Shown here piece by piece: positions 4,515 through 6,404 of a stretch of DNA of 6,404 bases. The notes under the pieces are model-generated. The model was not told the origin of the DNA, did not search any database, and saw only the letters and a program-made list of their open reading frames with translations. Source of the DNA: JBDTMC01 sp039934475. GTDB taxonomy: Bacteria > Acidobacteriota > Terriglobia > Bryobacterales > Bryobacteraceae. The translations under genes and the position numbers were made by a program. The DNA is taken from NCBI GenBank assembly GCA_039934475.1, contig JBDTMC010000456.1, positions 1 through 6,404 on the forward strand, written 5' to 3'. Each line of letters opens with the position of its first letter. Within the stretch, counting starts at the first letter, position 1.

Positions 4515-5153
4515 CAACCTGCTGACCAACGCCGTAAGGGTGAACCACGCCGTAGTGGCGATCAGATACGCGGCGAAGAAACGGACGCCAAGGCTGATTG
4601 TTTGGGCGGCTATGCCTTCCAGCGTGGGAATCCACCAGATCAGCTTGTAGGGGACATAGATACCGAGGGCGACTAAGAAGATCGCTCCGGCGTAGAAGTA
4701 GGTTTGCCCGAGAGGACGCCATGCCGCCGGCTGGACGAAACCTCGGAATCCGTGCCCGGCAACCTGACTGGCCAGCGGTAACAGTAACAGCACCACAGTG
4801 CCTGCCACGGCCTCGGGCAGCCATGGGACCTTCGATGAGGGAGCGTATCGGAGCGCAACCGCGGCCAGTGCGGCCGTGGTCAGAAACCAAAGAAACAGCG
4901 CCGGGATCCGCCGCAACGTGGCGACAAAGGGAGGCGCACCTCCCGGATCGCGAAAAGAGGCCAAGGTCACGCCTTGCAACCACAACTCTCCGGAAATGAT
5001 GAGAAGGGCTAGCCAGGCAGATCCGGCCAACTGCCAAACAGTAGCCTCCGGCACCGACAACCACAGCCAGACAGCAGCAGCAAGCAGGGCGTTAGTCGCC
5101 AGCTGAATCGCCCACAGTGTCCTGCGATTGAGGAGGGCGCCTACTAGGGCCAT
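4494..5153 (-). CDS. six-helix integral membrane protein of unknown function
   Basis: This 219-residue protein is strongly hydrophobic, with about six predicted membrane segments near 13-32, 40-58, 83-101, 113-132, 152-174 and 184-209. Between helices 2 and 3 lies a polar loop (FRDPGGAPPF, 67-76), and after helix 4 a loop with GHGFRGFVQPAAW (133-145). I do not recognise the family. The hydrophobic periodicity and the spacing identify this minus frame as the real gene over a longer minus-strand frame in another phase. The start ATG at 5153-5151 lies 2 nt after the stop of the alpha-2-macroglobulin gene, with ggagg (5168-5164) as Shine-Dalgarno. It is thus the second gene of that operon and may be a partner of the macroglobulin or unrelated. 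Its end overlaps the SpoIID-like gene tail-to-tail by 21 nt; no terminator is visible for either. Confidence 0.85.
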   Translation of the reverse strand: MALVGALLNRRTLWAIQLATNALLAAAVWLWLSVPEATVWQLAGSAWLALLIISGELWLQGVTLASFRDPGGAPPFVATLRRIPALFLWFLTTAALAAVALRYAPSSKVPWLPEAVAGTVVLLLLPLASQVAGHGFRGFVQPAAWRPLGQTYFYAGAIFLVALGIYVPYKLIWWIPTLEGIAAQTISLGVRFFAAYLIATTAWFTLTALVSRLSARHGG

Positions 5154-5155
5154 GG

Positions 5156-6404
5156 CTAGCGTACCTCCATCGTGCGACTCTCGGTCGTAGTAATCAGTTC
5201 CGGTTGGTACATCGGTTGTGCCGTAGCCGGACTCACTCGGAAGCGGCCCGGGTTAACGATTTTGATGAGGTAAGTGAATTCGCTCACGCCCGTGGATGGG
5301 TAAGTTTGGAAGAGCGCCGCGCGGTCGTCGTGGAATTCCCGGCGCGTATACCAATAGCCCCACCACTTGGGTTTTTCGGAAAGATCGTAAAGGTCGTCCC
5401 GCTCGATGAACTCGGCGCCGGCTGGAATCGGATCTTCAATGATAAGGTAGCGCAAACCAGCGCTTTGCAATTTGAGATGAACGGCCAGCACCTCGCCGGG
5501 TACCGCGTTGCCATTGAAGGAATCCAGGCGATGAACGATCTTTTCGCCCTGCCGCACGGGAGTAACGCGGAAGTACTCGCGCTCCAGGCTAAACGAGGTG
5601 TCTCCGGTGCGCGAGATACGGTCCTCGGTGGAGAAGTATTCGGCGCGCGCGGACCAGTACAAGCGGCCTTGCCCGGTTTTGGTTACGCGGATGTCCATCT
5701 TGCCATCTTTGAGTTGCTCGGAGGGGATGCGTACGGAAGCGGGAGCCGGCGCCAGTGCATCCGCTTGTGTAAAGCGCTTCGCTGCAACTTGCTGGCCGTT
5801 CACTGTGACAGTGTAATTGAAGCTTGGACTTAGTTCGCGGCTGATCTTGAGGTAATCGGTAATACCGAAAATCACCATCGCCGTTTGCTTTGTCGTGTTC
5901 CAGTAGTAACCACCGTTGCGATTGTTCACCAGCCAGGCGGCCGCCTTAGGGAGCAGTGGGCTGTCGGGATGGATTGCGGTGAGGAGTTTCATCGCGAAGG
6001 CCGTTGCCTCGGGAGTGGCGTCAGCCGTGAAGTCGAGCAGGTTGTCACGATTGGCGGGCCACCAGGCTTCCAGCGCGGAATCCTTCACTGCCGATTCGAG
6101 AGAGGCCGCCACTTGCGGCGCGCGCGCGTCCTTCGACAGATGGAGCGCCAGACCGTAGAGTGCCAAACCGTAGTTGGTCATCTTCGCTTGGTCGTTCCAC
6201 AGGCCATCGAGGAATGCTTTATCAACGGGTCCGCCGAGGGAGAGGGCGTACACCATATAGGCGCGCTGATCGGGGTTGGCATTCCCCTTCTGTAGTTCTG
6301 CGCGTAGCCACGCTGCGCCGCGGTCAATGACGTCTTGCCTCACGCTGGAGCCGGCCGTGCGGCCTTCCAGAAGGCCGGCCACAACATAGGGCGTCATGAA
6401 GGGA
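5156..6404 (-). CDS. bacterial alpha-2-macroglobulin, C-terminal part (5' end beyond the window)
   Basis: About 415 residues are visible, and the frame is open through the right edge, so the Met encoded at 6397 is almost certainly internal. Residues 1-186 (counted from that Met) are helical and start with TPYVVAGLLEGR, then YMVYALSLGG and YYWNTTKQTAMVIFGITDYL; this is the end of the alpha-toroid thioester domain. The rest is the C-terminal beta part, with LYWSARAEYFS, an IEDPIPAGAEFIERDD segment, RREFHDDRAALF, FTYLIKIVNPGRFRVSP and AQPMYQPEL, which are hallmarks of the YfaS/YfhM-type bacterial proteins. These are periplasmic or lipid-anchored protease traps of roughly 1,500-1,900 residues, often partnered with PBP1c. 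The CxEQ thioester, if present, would lie outside the window. Stop TAG 5158-5156, then 2 nt to the membrane-protein gene. Confidence 0.9.
   Translation of the reverse strand, partial: PFMTPYVVAGLLEGRTAGSSVRQDVIDRGAAWLRAELQKGNANPDQRAYMVYALSLGGPVDKAFLDGLWNDQAKMTNYGLALYGLALHLSKDARAPQVAASLESAVKDSALEAWWPANRDNLLDFTADATPEATAFAMKLLTAIHPDSPLLPKAAAWLVNNRNGGYYWNTTKQTAMVIFGITDYLKISRELSPSFNYTVTVNGQQVAAKRFTQADALAPAPASVRIPSEQLKDGKMDIRVTKTGQGRLYWSARAEYFSTEDRISRTGDTSFSLEREYFRVTPVRQGEKIVHRLDSFNGNAVPGEVLAVHLKLQSAGLRYLIIEDPIPAGAEFIERDDLYDLSEKPKWWGYWYTRREFHDDRAALFQTYPSTGVSEFTYLIKIVNPGRFRVSPATAQPMYQPELITTTESRTMEVR
5164..5168 (-). promoter_or_regulatory. Shine-Dalgarno for the membrane-protein gene
   Basis: On the minus strand ggagg lies 10 nt before ATG 5153, within the last codons of the alpha-2-macroglobulin gene. 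It fixes the start and supports coupled expression. Confidence 0.6.

Noticed and set aside
4222..5064. A 280-residue minus-strand gene overlapping the membrane-protein region in another frame.
   Set aside because: Its translation is rich in Arg, Ser and Pro with no domain. It overlaps both the well-supported SpoIID-like gene and the hydrophobic 219-residue frame, which has the correct spacing and Shine-Dalgarno.
5204..5833. A 209-residue plus-strand gene opposite the alpha-2-macroglobulin.
   Set aside because: It has no recognisable domain, and the minus strand shows continuous alpha-2-macroglobulin signatures across the same bases.
1..6404. CRISPR arrays, tRNA or rRNA genes.
   Set aside because: No regularly spaced short repeats were seen. 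The only long repeat is the 317-bp pair. No tRNA cloverleaf or rRNA-like sequence was noticed on either strand.

Overview
The window looks like chromosomal DNA of a GC-rich Gram-negative bacterium. The gene set is a YbgC-type thioesterase, a minimal penicillin-binding transpeptidase, a SpoIID-like protein outside any sporulation context, and a bacterial alpha-2-macroglobulin. Together with an abundance of small toxin-antitoxin genes, this style recalls soil Acidobacteriota of the Bryobacter/Solibacter type. That placement is an inference from gene content, not a measurement.

Left part (1-1836), a rearranged accessory region. The first ~70 bases encode what looks like a short piece of an IS3-type transposase, followed by ~225 bases with no convincing gene. 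At 296 begins a 317-bp sequence that occurs twice in direct orientation (296-612 and 1835-2151). The first copy holds the leader and the first 93 codons of a YbgC-type thioesterase, then breaks off. Between the copies lie 1,222 bases carrying a small protein resembling domain III of EF-Tu (apparently missing its N-terminus) and an overlapping toxin-antitoxin pair (UPF0175 antitoxin, DUF3368 PIN-like toxin). The toxin stop codon abuts the second repeat copy, which continues into the complete thioesterase gene. The layout is what a single crossover between a circle carrying a ybgC fragment and the chromosomal ybgC would leave: a broken copy, cargo, and an intact copy.

Middle part (1871-4514), a tightly packed envelope operon on the plus strand. 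The intact ybgC-like gene overlaps a 266-residue single-domain penicillin-binding transpeptidase by 4 nt. That gene overlaps by 22 nt a secreted SpoIID-like protein, which carries an extra C-terminal HExxH metallopeptidase-like domain. The set suggests peptidoglycan remodelling: one transpeptidase and one glycan-strand-cleaving protein made together.

Right part (4494-6404), a minus-strand pair converging on the operon with a 21-nt tail-to-tail overlap. The C-terminal ~415 residues of a bacterial alpha-2-macroglobulin (the gene enters from beyond the right edge) are followed after 2 nt by an unrecognised six-helix membrane protein. Bacterial alpha-2-macroglobulins are often encoded beside penicillin-binding proteins, so the two operons may form one envelope repair or defence neighbourhood.

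The most interesting points are the thioesterase-flanked toxin-antitoxin insert, with its exact borders and three all-synonymous repeat differences, and the SpoIID-metallopeptidase fusion beside a stand-alone transpeptidase.
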